Shown in pieces: positions 30,627 to 37,955 of a DNA stretch of 48,340 nucleotides. This DNA is from a virus. Each line of letters starts with the position of its first letter. The stretch's first letter is position 1. The stretch is from positions 1 through 48,340 of IMG/VR virus record IMGVR_UViG_3300050016_000130. One strand, 5' to 3'. A program made the position numbers and the translations under genes. The notes beneath the pieces were generated by a model, which had not been told where the DNA came from, did no database searches, and saw nothing but the letters and a program-made list of their open reading frames with translations.

Positions 30627-32069
30627 TCACACGCTCCCAAATGCGGCCACGCGCTTGATCAGCGCCCGATTGACCGAAATAACCGCTGTCACCTTCTGCC
30701 GCCGGGCGTCCCGTTGATCGACCGTTTCTTCCTTCAGCCGGTCCAGCGAAAGTAGCTTGCCCGTCTTCGGGTTGACCATATCCGCCCATGTCGGCTCGCG
30801 GCCTGTGAGGTTGGCGACGAGCTGCAGACGGCGCACGCCAGCGGCTTTTCGGCGTTGCGGAGTGCTGGCCGTGGCAAACCAATCCGAAAACGCGGACACG
30901 TCGGGCAGCAAGTTTTCTTGGTTGTCCGTGAAGGCCGGCGTCTGCATCGCCGGGAGCGGGCGCAAGACCGGGCTTAAATAACACGAACAATTATAGCAAA
31001 GGCCATGCGGGGCGCTCATGTCGTCATGCGGCCCGCGCTGCGTGTCCTGCGGTGGCGTTGGCATCACGTCCATGCCGTATTGTCCCGGCTTCGGATCGCG
31101 GTAGTAAATCGTGCCGTTGCGGAACGCGTGTTCCTTGCGGGCACTCGCCCTCGAGATGTGGTGAACTTGGTATCCTTCGATCAGCTCCCCCATCGCCTCG
31201 GACGTAGCGAGGTTCCGGTTGCTGCCGACATACGCGCCAAGGGTTCGCGCCGTCCGCTCCGCACGCATGGCCGATCCCTCGAAATAGGGCATGATGGCGA
31301 CTCCGACTTGCTTCGTTGACGCTCCGCCGTGGTATTGCTGGGCGATGAAGTTTGCCAGGGACAGAGGGGCAATCGGATTCTCTGCGGTGCCGAGAAAGTC
31401 GAACGTGCCTTGTTCGAACCGGGGCGGCAGGAGCACGTCGAGGATTGATTTCACTTCTTCCGCGGACGGGGGCGCGAAGAGGAATCGCCGCCAGATTTCT
31501 TCTTCTTGGCCTGCGGTCCAGGTGGGGTCTTGGGTTGTGAGTGTGCCGGTGGGGTCAACGCCGAATGTGATGGGGCCATGCTCCATCAAGCGGATAATCC
31601 GCAAGAGCGGGGAGGGGCCGTGCATCTCCTTCGATTCGCTCAGCTTTGCCGCCGTCGCCGCTCGCAGGTACGCTTTCGGCAGCGTGTTGAGCAACGCATC
31701 GGCGGCTTGGTTGTGTGCCCAGAGCAAGAGGCGCGAGAGGTTGAGCCGTTGAGCCTGCCAGATTTGCAAGGGCAGCATTTCGAGAGCGAGTTTGGCACGC
31801 TGGAAATTGCTATGCGTGTTGTGCGGCCCGTCGCGGAGGGTGGAAATGAGAAGCTCGCCGGCCTTGCGGATCGTCGCGCCGATGGAGTCGCCGGCAGCGT
31901 CGGCGTGAACCAATAGCTCGGCGGTCCTGGTTCCCGCGCGAGAGGCAAGCCGTGAAGAGAGGAATCTTGCAACCATCCGTGGTTCCCGTCCGTGGGCTAG
32001 TGAAAAAATCGCCGACGGCTCTTCCAGCTTCTTGCGGCATGTCGCTGGCGTCCCGCAGTCGAGGTTCAT
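30627..32069 (-). CDS. MuF/SPP1 gp7-like head morphogenesis protein
   Basis: 480 residues; an alternative start at 31976 (M-V-A-R-F-L-S-S) has a better Shine-Dalgarno. Helical N-terminal half. Around residues 270-365, R-A-E-R-T-A-R-T-L, H-H-I-S-R-A-S-A-R-K-E-H and C-Y-N-C-S-C-Y-L-S-P-V (Cys358, 361, 363) match MuF-type minor head proteins, which join the portal during assembly. Toxin domains are often fused to MuF proteins; here the ADP-ribosyltransferase is a separate nearby gene. Confidence 0.75.
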   Translation of the reverse strand: MNLDCGTPATCRKKLEEPSAIFSLAHGREPRMVARFLSSRLASRAGTRTAELLVHADAAGDSIGATIRKAGELLISTLRDGPHNTHSNFQRAKLALEMLPLQIWQAQRLNLSRLLLWAHNQAADALLNTLPKAYLRAATAAKLSESKEMHGPSPLLRIIRLMEHGPITFGVDPTGTLTTQDPTWTAGQEEEIWRRFLFAPPSAEEVKSILDVLLPPRFEQGTFDFLGTAENPIAPLSLANFIAQQYHGGASTKQVGVAIMPYFEGSAMRAERTARTLGAYVGSNRNLATSEAMGELIEGYQVHHISRASARKEHAFRNGTIYYRDPKPGQYGMDVMPTPPQDTQRGPHDDMSAPHGLCYNCSCYLSPVLRPLPAMQTPAFTDNQENLLPDVSAFSDWFATASTPQRRKAAGVRRLQLVANLTGREPTWADMVNPKTGKLLSLDRLKEETVDQRDARRQKVTAVISVNRALIKRVAAFGSV

Positions 32070-32117
32070 CTTTGCCGCGAATCCCCACGTAGCGGATGTA
32101 CGTTAAGCCGTCGGCGA

Positions 32118-32267
32118 TTATTCGTCACAATCCCCATTCTCAAGCCGTTCGCGGTAGTCGGGCCAATCAGTCGAGAAAAAAACAGACGGCTCGATTTGCC
32201 AGATTCTCTGGCCGAGTCGCCGAACGCCGTAAGGTCCGTCCTCGGCCGCGTCAAACAGGCCGTCCAT
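32118..32267 (-). CDS. Small acidic protein in the head operon
   Basis: 49 residues from ATG 32267, overlapping the previous gene by 17 bases. G-P-Y-G-V-R-R-L-G-Q-R-I-W-Q-I-E-P then S-T-D-W-P-D-Y-R-E-R-L. Not recognised. Confidence 0.55.
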   Translation of the reverse strand: MDGLFDAAEDGPYGVRRLGQRIWQIEPSVFFSTDWPDYRERLENGDCDE

Positions 32268-32475
32268 GTCCGCGATCCTCCATCGTCTTGCCGCTTGACC
32301 ATTGCAGATTCTTCGGCTTCGCTGGCAACGCCTCGCCGCGTTCCTCAAGTTCCTTCCAGGTCGTTTCGCCGGCTGCGATACGCTTTCTCGCGCGGGTGTT
32401 GCAGGTGAAACAGAGGCCGCGTGTGTGTGCGATCTTCCCGCAACGCATCTTGCAGCCGATGTTGAGGTCGTTCAC
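32251..32475 (-). CDS. Small Cys-rich, zinc-finger-like protein
   Basis: 74 residues, ATGA overlap upstream. C-K-M-R-C near residue 8 and C-F-T-C-N-T-R-A-R-K-R at about 22 form a probable zinc site followed by a basic helix. Similar C-x-x-C-x-x-R-x-R segments occur in the proteins at 40918-41160 and 41544-41855. Confidence 0.7.
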   Translation of the reverse strand: MNDLNIGCKMRCGKIAHTRGLCFTCNTRARKRIAAGETTWKELEERGEALPAKPKNLQWSSGKTMEDRGHGRPV

Positions 32476-32717
32476 TTGCGGGCCTCCTCGATCAGCTTGC
32501 GGATGGCCTTCATCCGCTCGACATCACACCAATGTCTATCATCCATGATCGCTTGTAGCCGCTCCACCGGCACGCTCGACTTGGATGCGGCGAAGTGACG
32601 ACGCACGATAATGGCCGCTTCGCTGTACGCGAAAGCGGTATCCACGCCATAGCTGTGGAGGCCAGCCGTTGCGATCTCCAAAACAATCGCCGCTTCGAGC
32701 TTTTGCAGGTCGGTCAT
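32472..32717 (-). CDS. Small helical protein
   Basis: 81 residues, ATGA overlaps on both sides. Helical (L-Q-K-L-E-A-A-I-V-L-E-I-A) with Cys and Trp in D-R-H-W-C-D-V-E-R-M. Unknown. Confidence 0.7.
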   Translation of the reverse strand: MTDLQKLEAAIVLEIATAGLHSYGVDTAFAYSEAAIIVRRHFAASKSSVPVERLQAIMDDRHWCDVERMKAIRKLIEEARK

Positions 32718-32818
32718 TTCTTCTCCAGCGTCACTTTCAAGGCTGCGGCAAGAATGATCACCACGAAGAAATGGAATGGCAGAGGCATATCAATCCACCG
32801 TTGCAACGCCTCGCTCAT
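32714..32818 (-). CDS. 34-residue single-TM micro-protein
   Basis: ATG 32818 lies in ATGA with the stop of 32815-33066. Its TGA at 32716-32714 lies in ATGA with the next start at 32717. M-S-E-A-L-Q-R-W-I-D-M, then a hydrophobic helix (F-H-F-F-V-V-I-I-L-A-A-A-L), then K-V-T-L-E-K-K. Double coupling and a membrane-anchor pattern make this short gene credible. Role unknown. Confidence 0.65.
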   Translation of the reverse strand: MSEALQRWIDMPLPFHFFVVIILAAALKVTLEKK

Positions 32819-33066
32819 GTCGCCCTCGTTGGCCGGTATTGCAGGCCGTGGTGTCGCTTGGCGGGGCGGATGACGCAAGGCGGGGGCGTGTCGAGCTTGA
32901 CCGCGATCTTTTTCGGGTTGTTGACCTGCGGCTTCTTCATCGTCGGCTTTCTCGGCACGCCAACGGTGACGCTGAACCGCGCCGGTATGTCGCCAAGTTT
33001 TCGCGATGCCAGCTTGAGCGGCCTGTCCGCCGTCAGTCCGTTAGTGATCCTGTCTCGCCGGTTCAT
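32815..33066 (-). CDS. Small basic protein
   Basis: 83 residues from ATG 33066, with GGAGGAA upstream. Lys/Arg/Pro-rich throughout (P-K-K-I-A-V-K-L, R-P-A-K-R-H-H-G-L); likely nucleic-acid or head-associated. A strong stem-loop lies upstream at 33083-33125. Confidence 0.6.
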   Translation of the reverse strand: MNRRDRITNGLTADRPLKLASRKLGDIPARFSVTVGVPRKPTMKKPQVNNPKKIAVKLDTPPPCVIRPAKRHHGLQYRPTRAT

Positions 33067-33082
33067 GTTGCCGTTCCTCCAT

Positions 33083-33125
33083 AAAAGGCCGCCTGCCGTC
33101 GCTGTGTCACTTCAGCGACGGCAGG
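33083..33125 (-). terminator. Strong stem-loop, weak terminator
   Basis: CCTGCCGTCGCTG (33092-33104) pairs perfectly with CAGCGACGGCAGG (33113-33125). On the minus strand TTTTAT follows after five more bases. The T-run is offset, so termination may be partial. Confidence 0.5.
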
Positions 33126-33207
33126 GCTTGAATCAAGTCAGGAAGTCCCGTTCGTGCTGGTGACAAGTTGGCACGCGCTCGGGGGCTAACATCGCATCGG
33201 GTTGGGG

Positions 33208-33921
33208 TTATTCGATGGGCGTCACTACTTTCGGATCGAATTGGCCGTGCTGCACAAGGCCGCTCGGCTTCGTCCATCGGCAGTGAAGATCGCCGTCAAC
33301 TGAGATCCAAACAACGGTCATCTTCGGGCCGCCGCATTTGAGCGTGACTTGATCGCCGGCGTTGAAGCGTGCCGGCTCAATGGCCGTGTCCGGTTCCTCG
33401 TTCTCGTCGCCGGGGTCCGCGTTGGTGGACATGGCGACGATTGTTCCCATCTGGCCAGCGGTGAAGATGCCTGCCACGTAATCTTCGTGCAGGACGATGG
33501 GCAGGTACTTTGCTTTCTCCGCGCGGCCATTGATGGCAGCGGCAATCTCACGGAGGCCGCCTAGTTCGCCGTCAAGGTTGCCCCTCGTCAGCCCCGCGCC
33601 GGCTTCCTGTTTGGGGGTTAGGGCGGCTCGCTTCCATGAGCCGTATTTCACGCCGTCATTCGGCAGGTATTCAGGCTTGCCGCTCGCCATGTTCGTGATT
33701 TCGAGCGACTTCAATCCGCGCAGTTCGTCGCCACGGTCCCGAATCTCACGCAGTGAAAGGCCAGCGTACTCTTTCACGATTTGATAGCCGATGCCCTGCC
33801 CGCATTTGAGCATGGCCAAAAGCAAGTCGCCGGTGTCAACCGTCTCGGCTTCGCGCCGTGCGGCTTCTTGCGTGGCGAGCCGTTGGATGCGTTGCAAGAT
33901 TTCGCGTTCGCTGGTTGCCAT
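33208..33921 (-). CDS. Clp_N-like plus DUF2158-like protein
   Basis: 237 residues from ATG 33921, with GGAGGG seven bases upstream. Residues about 25-65 (D-T-G-D-L-L-L-A-M-L-K, G-Y-Q-I-V-K-E-Y-A-G-L-S-L) resemble one Clp N-terminal repeat. Residues about 185-237 (G-D-Q-V-T-L-K-C-G-G-P-K-M-T-V, H-C-R-W) match DUF2158/YodC. The combination in a head operon is unusual. It is just downstream of the ADP-ribosyltransferase and could handle or bind it; that is speculation. Confidence 0.6.
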   Translation of the reverse strand: MATSEREILQRIQRLATQEAARREAETVDTGDLLLAMLKCGQGIGYQIVKEYAGLSLREIRDRGDELRGLKSLEITNMASGKPEYLPNDGVKYGSWKRAALTPKQEAGAGLTRGNLDGELGGLREIAAAINGRAEKAKYLPIVLHEDYVAGIFTAGQMGTIVAMSTNADPGDENEEPDTAIEPARFNAGDQVTLKCGGPKMTVVWISVDGDLHCRWTKPSGLVQHGQFDPKVVTPIE

Positions 33922-33991
33922 GTTCATTCCCTCCATGCTCGAAATCCTACCCGATTCCGCCCGCGCGGAGCAAGGCTATTCCGGGGTATTT

Positions 33992-34777
33992 TCACACGTC
34001 AACGCTGACCGGCGTACCGCCCGATCCGGAGCTGCCGCCGCTTGCCGGGTCAACCGCTGGCGCGCCGTCCTCGGCTTCTTCCGTCAGCATGATCGGCTTT
34101 GCCGCGGGAGGTTCGTTGCTGCCGACTGCTTGCAGCTTGATAAAATGGCGGCCGTACTCGTCCTTTTCTTTGCTGACGACTTTGTATTTCGTGTTTCTTG
34201 GGTAGATCACTTCCTTTTCGTTTGGATTCGCTGAGATACTGCTGATGTCTTTTCCGCCGCCCCCTTCAACGCTTATGTTGACTGAGCCGGCTATCAGCGA
34301 AGGTCGGCCAGAAGATGACTGATACGATTTGTCAGTAGACTCCCCGCCGACAATAAATTGAGAAGCGAATTTTTCAGATTCTTCCTTGCTGTCAAAATCC
34401 ATCGTGCGGTGCGTTGCGCCGGCGTGATCCGGGAGCTTGTCTAAGGCTTGGTCTAGCTGCTTTATACGCCGATCAGTCGTTGCGTTTCCGCTGCCGTCGT
34501 TGCGCAAGTAATCGTTGATTTCTTTGAAATGGTGCGCGGTGTAATCCTGAATTGCCGCGCGGTCCGTACTGGTGAGTTTAGGTTTTTTGCTTAAGCCGGT
34601 TGGCACCGATCCGCCGCCCCCTCCCGGTCCAAACTGCCCTGCGTTGTGCGGCTGGCCGCGCTTCTGCTCGCTCTCCAGCAACGCCACGCCGCAAGCCGTG
34701 GCCACGCGCGTATATGCCGCGTCGTCGCGCTGGATGCGAAGTAGGAGCGTTCCGTCGGCATCGAATGCGGCTTGCAT
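33992..34777 (-). CDS. ADP-ribosyltransferase (R-S-E type) beside the portal
   Basis: 261 residues; the stop of the portal gene abuts its ATG. Residues 1-60 end with K-R-G-Q-P-H-N-A-G-Q-F-G-P-G-G-G, a motif seen in phage proteins at this site. Residues about 68-220 match arginine-type ADP-ribosyltransferases: A-A-I-Q-D-Y-T, L-R-N, H-R-T-M with Arg124, S-T-D-K-S-Y (Ser147), and N-E-K-E-V-I-Y-P-R giving the ExE pair Glu187/Glu189. Such enzymes move ADP-ribose from NAD to a protein. Next to the portal it may be packaged and injected, as T4 Alt is. C-terminal 40 residues are a Gly/Ser/Pro tail. Confidence 0.82.
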   Translation of the reverse strand: MQAAFDADGTLLLRIQRDDAAYTRVATACGVALLESEQKRGQPHNAGQFGPGGGGGSVPTGLSKKPKLTSTDRAAIQDYTAHHFKEINDYLRNDGSGNATTDRRIKQLDQALDKLPDHAGATHRTMDFDSKEESEKFASQFIVGGESTDKSYQSSSGRPSLIAGSVNISVEGGGGKDISSISANPNEKEVIYPRNTKYKVVSKEKDEYGRHFIKLQAVGSNEPPAAKPIMLTEEAEDGAPAVDPASGGSSGSGGTPVSVDV

Positions 34778-36535
34778 TTAGTCCACCAATCGAATGATGT
34801 CATCGGGCACGTTGAACCATTGCAGGCTTTCCGTCGTTCCAATCGACGGCGCTGGCGGCTTCGGTTCGGGCGGCTCGGCTCCGCCCATCGGATTGCCCCC
34901 GCCACTCGGCAACTGCATCCCGCCCGTTTGCGTCCCGTTCGCTTCGTTCCAGGCCGCGTTGTTTTGCTCCACCGTATCGGGATCGTACCCGCGTTCGGCG
35001 GATGCCGTGTTGCGGTCCTTGACGCCGAGCGGGATCAAGATTTGATCTTCCTGTGCCTTCTGCAACGCATCGCGTTCCCAGACTTTGGGGAGGTCGCAAG
35101 TGATGTCGACAACGTCCATCGCTTCGGGCCGGAGCACGCCGCACTCGACTGCCCAGCGCACGGCCTTCCAGATGCAGGCAAGGAAGATCGCTTTGAAGTG
35201 CTCTTGGAGCAATTCGGCCCACCTGACAAACGGCGTCCCCGCTTCCTTCGTGCTCGAATAGTTCGCGTTGCTCGCATCGCTGCTGACCATATACTCGGGC
35301 GCGCACGCCGCCGATGCTGCTTGCCGCAAGTCGCCCTGGCACGCATCCAGATTTTCATTGACCATGCCCTGCACGGGCGGGACAAGTTTGCGGTTCGCCG
35401 GGCCGTGTCGAACCATGCCGGCTCTGCGGGCTTCGATGTACTCCGTCTGGCCGGTGTTGACGTTGGCCACGGGCCGCCCTTGCCCTGCCGCCATGCCGGT
35501 GATTGACGCTGCCGGCGAGACGATGTACTCCCACATTTCCGCCGTTGACGCGCGGATGGCTGAGCCCAGCGAGATGCACTTTTGCAGGCGGCCGGCGCGG
35601 TAGAAAGCGTCCCAGGTGTCGTAGGCGAAGAACGGCGTGCCCCTGCCAACGATTGCGTCCTCGTCGGGATTCTTCGCGTGGACGATCTGTTCGGCCGGCA
35701 CTTCTTCGCCCAGCGGCGATTCGCGGCTCTCTTCGTTCCGCAACGATTGATCGAGATAGGTAATCCAGTAGGCTTCGATATCTTCGAGATCATCATAAGG
35801 CTCGGTCCTATGCTTCATCCCGAGATACCAGCCGCGCTGCTCCGTGCGGTCGCCGCCCTGGTTTTGAACGGCGGCCGGCTCCACGAAACGCCAGAGCAAT
35901 CGCCCGTGATCATCGGCGCGCACGCCTTCCCCGTCTTCACTGGCGAGCAGGAAGGCCCGCAAGATGCTTTCCCCGTCGCGGAACACACGGCGGAAAATCT
36001 CCTGCTCGCGGGTCGGTCCGGCCTGATAGTTCACGCGCGGATCGGCTCCGCAGTTCCAGCGGTTGCGCTTCAGGTGATCATCGACAACGCCTTGCACGGC
36101 ATCGATCAGCGGTTGATACTTCGGCAGGTTCTCTTGCGGGATCGTCTTGATCAGGCCGGTCTTGTACGTGCCGCCCTTGCCGATGACGTGACTTGTCAAG
36201 TTGCGCATCAGGCCGCCGGCGAACGAATTGCTTGAAACGAGAATGCGGGACTTCTGCCGCAGGCCGCCCAGCTCCATCGACGTGCGCCAGAGCGGCCAGT
36301 TGACGCCGCCGCGCCTGTCCGTGGGGATGTTGATCGGGGCCCACTTCTCGCCGTCTTGCGTGATCTGCGAACGGAGCACGTCCAGAATATCCGAACCGCC
36401 GAAAGCGAAGTCGTCGGCAAGCCAGCCCTCCATGAGCCGCACTTGCTCTTCGAGGAGCTTGGTTTCAGCGACTTCGCGCCGCTCTTGCAGAGTGAGTTTC
36501 TGCGCAGGCGGCTTGCCGTTCATGGCTTCGGGCAT
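34778..36535 (-). CDS. Portal protein, lambda-type
   Basis: 585 residues from ATG 36535 with AAGGA eight bases upstream. Shows the lambda gpB-family pattern: L-V-S-S-N-S-F-A-G-G-L-M-R-N-L-T-S-H-V, later Y-I-E-A-R-R-A-G, L-V-P-P-V-Q-G-M, and N-Y-S-S-T-K-E-A. Forms the dodecameric ring through which DNA is packed and ejected. Followed by the ADP-ribosyltransferase with no gap. First large gene of the late operon. Confidence 0.88.
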   Translation of the reverse strand: MPEAMNGKPPAQKLTLQERREVAETKLLEEQVRLMEGWLADDFAFGGSDILDVLRSQITQDGEKWAPINIPTDRRGGVNWPLWRTSMELGGLRQKSRILVSSNSFAGGLMRNLTSHVIGKGGTYKTGLIKTIPQENLPKYQPLIDAVQGVVDDHLKRNRWNCGADPRVNYQAGPTREQEIFRRVFRDGESILRAFLLASEDGEGVRADDHGRLLWRFVEPAAVQNQGGDRTEQRGWYLGMKHRTEPYDDLEDIEAYWITYLDQSLRNEESRESPLGEEVPAEQIVHAKNPDEDAIVGRGTPFFAYDTWDAFYRAGRLQKCISLGSAIRASTAEMWEYIVSPAASITGMAAGQGRPVANVNTGQTEYIEARRAGMVRHGPANRKLVPPVQGMVNENLDACQGDLRQAASAACAPEYMVSSDASNANYSSTKEAGTPFVRWAELLQEHFKAIFLACIWKAVRWAVECGVLRPEAMDVVDITCDLPKVWERDALQKAQEDQILIPLGVKDRNTASAERGYDPDTVEQNNAAWNEANGTQTGGMQLPSGGGNPMGGAEPPEPKPPAPSIGTTESLQWFNVPDDIIRLVD

Positions 36536-36686
36536 GGGGAGCGTCCTTGCTCTTGTGAATGCGCGTCATGCGCTTTCGAGTATCCCGTCTGGATATTTTG
36601 CGTTGATGCGGACGGCTTCGGCCTGGCATTCAGGATGGCCACATACGCCGTGGCCTGTCCATCTTGTTTACTCGTCACGTTGCCCC

Positions 36687-36929
36687 TCACACTTCAATCG
36701 GTCCCAATTCGCGAACCGCTTTGCACCGAACCGTGCGGCCCGGCGCGTCCTCGTGTTCGTACAGCGTGGCCTGCTTCCGCGCGTCGATCGAGAGCAACGA
36801 GCCAAACGCGATGACCTGCCGCCCTTCGACTATCAGGGCGATCCTGACAAGCCCATGCCCTGCTTGCGTGCTCCAGACTTCCACGGCGGTGTTGCCGTCC
36901 ACGGCGGCCAGGGATTCAATCACGGTCAT
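36687..36929 (-). CDS. Small hypothetical protein before the portal
   Basis: 80 residues from ATG 36929, in ATGA overlap with the upstream gene. Strand-rich (V-D-G-N-T-A-V-E-V-W-S, H-G-L-V-R-I-A-L-I-V-E-G) with later K-A-V-R-E-L-G. The 150 bases between it and the portal hold a frame (36566-36667) that reads V-C-G-H-P-E-C-Q-A-E-A-V-R but has no start codon. Confidence 0.7.
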   Translation of the reverse strand: MTVIESLAAVDGNTAVEVWSTQAGHGLVRIALIVEGRQVIAFGSLLSIDARKQATLYEHEDAPGRTVRCKAVRELGPIEV

Positions 36930-37213
36930 TCGGTTGTCGCATCGGCGGTCGTTTGGCATCGGCGTCGCTCCATTCGATCTTGCTTTCGCATGTCGCCGTA
37001 AACAAGGCATTGATCCGCGGGCATATCGCGCGAATCGCCTTTGGCGTCATCGGGATGCTGCGGCCACTCGCCCCGCCGAACGCGCGCGATCATCACGTCC
37101 AGCTTTGCTTTCGTGCCGGGCAGGGCGTCCGTTGGCTCGGCTGGCGGGCGCGTTGGCCACTCGTTGCGCAGGTTGCGCCATTGGTCGCGGTCATAGTCCA
37201 TATCGGTTTCCAT
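36926..37213 (-). CDS. Small charged hypothetical protein
   Basis: 95 residues, Asp/Arg/Pro-rich (D-Y-D-R-D-Q-W-R-N-L-R-N-E-W-P) with L-D-V-M-I-A-R-V-R-R-G-E-W-P in the middle. No domain recognised. Confidence 0.65.
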   Translation of the reverse strand: METDMDYDRDQWRNLRNEWPTRPPAEPTDALPGTKAKLDVMIARVRRGEWPQHPDDAKGDSRDMPADQCLVYGDMRKQDRMERRRCQTTADATTE

Positions 37214-37255
37214 GCACGGAGTCTACACCGAAGCGGCTGGCGGATGCAACGCGGA

Positions 37256-37519
37256 TCATGCGTCCGCGTCCTCCAAAACAGGCCAGCCCTGAATGGCGGC
37301 CAGTAGTTGATCAAGCCGCTCGCGTTTCGGATCGCCAAGGTTCCACGTCGAGCCAGAGCGGAGAAAGATCAGCACGTAGGGGATGGGCTTGCGTTCGCCG
37401 TTGACGATTTCGACGATGCCTGATTCTGCGTCCGGGTCGTGCTCCACCATTGCCGTGATGTCGTGGACGCAGAAGGAAGCCCGCAAGCCGTCGGGAAATT
37501 GAATGGTGTGCATGTCCAT
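37256..37519 (-). CDS. First gene of the late operon, hypothetical
   Basis: 87 residues from ATG 37519, chosen because AAAAGG lies seven bases upstream; ATG 37543 has no such site. Strand-rich (I-V-E-I-V-N-G-E-R-K, Y-V-L-I-F-L-R-S-G-S) with a final acidic helix. It is preceded by promoter, stem-loop copy 2 and a leader of about 110 bases. Confidence 0.7.
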   Translation of the reverse strand: MDMHTIQFPDGLRASFCVHDITAMVEHDPDAESGIVEIVNGERKPIPYVLIFLRSGSTWNLGDPKRERLDQLLAAIQGWPVLEDADA

Positions 37520-37582
37520 TGCTTCGCCTTTTCGCGTTGACATGGGAACCGCGGCTGGCGTACACTGTGCCCGTTAAAGAAA

Positions 37583-37614
37583 TTGGCCAGCGCCCCGCAA
37601 AGAACGCTGGCCAA
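37583..37614 (-). promoter_or_regulatory. Promoter-proximal stem-loop, copy 2
   Basis: TTGGCCAGCG (37583-37592) pairs perfectly with CGCTGGCCAA (37605-37614); loop CCCCGCAAAGAA. In the transcript it is preceded by TCCGTTG and followed by AATTTCTTT. It differs from copy 1 by G-to-C in one arm and the matching C-to-G in the other. Confidence 0.75.
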
Positions 37615-37636
37615 TGAAAACGCGACAACGGAGACA

Positions 37637-37666
37637 ATTCTACCCAGAATCACTTCCGTCTGTCAA
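37637..37666 (-). promoter_or_regulatory. Late-operon sigma70-type promoter
   Basis: Minus strand TTGACA (37666-37661), 18-base spacer, TAGAAT (37642-37637). Predicted start near 37630. It lies between the terminator at 37682-37705 and stem-loop copy 2. Confidence 0.7.
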
Positions 37667-37681
37667 CCCGTCAACGGCATC

Positions 37682-37705
37682 AATAAAAATCGGGGCTTCG
37701 TGCCC
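37682..37705 (-). terminator. Intrinsic terminator after the structured RNA
   Basis: Minus strand GGGC-ACGAA-GCCC, then CGATTTTTATT. Short stem but a good T-run. It ends the transcript that carries terL and the structured region. Confidence 0.65.
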
Positions 37706-37735
37706 AGAGGATAGGGGTCAACGGAAATACTGGCG

Positions 37736-37946
37736 TCTCGCTGCGCTCCTCGGTGAAACATTCCGGGTAAACGGATAATCGGCTCCACGCAATCAGCAAG
37801 CGCTGACAAGCGGTACTGGCCTACACGTGACACGATAGGCCGGTGGAACCACGGGCGAGACGGGCTTCCTTCCCCAGCCGGAAACGGCGAATCGACTGCA
37901 ACGCGGTTTTATAGTCTCATGCGCGTCTCTGCGGAGCGCAGCGAGA
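37736..37946 (-). ncRNA. Candidate structured RNA downstream of terL
   Basis: About 210 bases with no convincing gene. A 14-bp perfect inverted repeat (37736-37749 with 37933-37946) closes the region. Inside are at least three local hairpins: TCAGC/GCTGA (37793-37806), a 9-bp ACTGGCCTA/TAGGCCGGT with one wobble (37815-37844), and GCCG/CGGC (37877-37888), plus GACT/AGTC (37894-37916). The direction is taken from the terminator at 37682-37705. I do not recognise tRNA, tmRNA, RNase P RNA or a group I intron core. It could also be a packaging site. Confidence 0.5.
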
Positions 37947-37955
37947 GCGGTCCTG

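Noticed and set aside
36566-36667. Short frame reading V-C-G-H-P-E-C-Q-A-E-A-V-R
   Set aside because: Looks protein-like with a Cys pair, but it has no start codon after the upstream stop. A frameshift error or non-standard start would be needed.
37736-37946. Group I intron, tRNA or tmRNA in the region after terL
   Set aside because: A GNRA-like GAAA loop and a GGTTCCACC string prompted the check, but no P7 core, acceptor stem or T-loop could be assembled, and terL is not interrupted.
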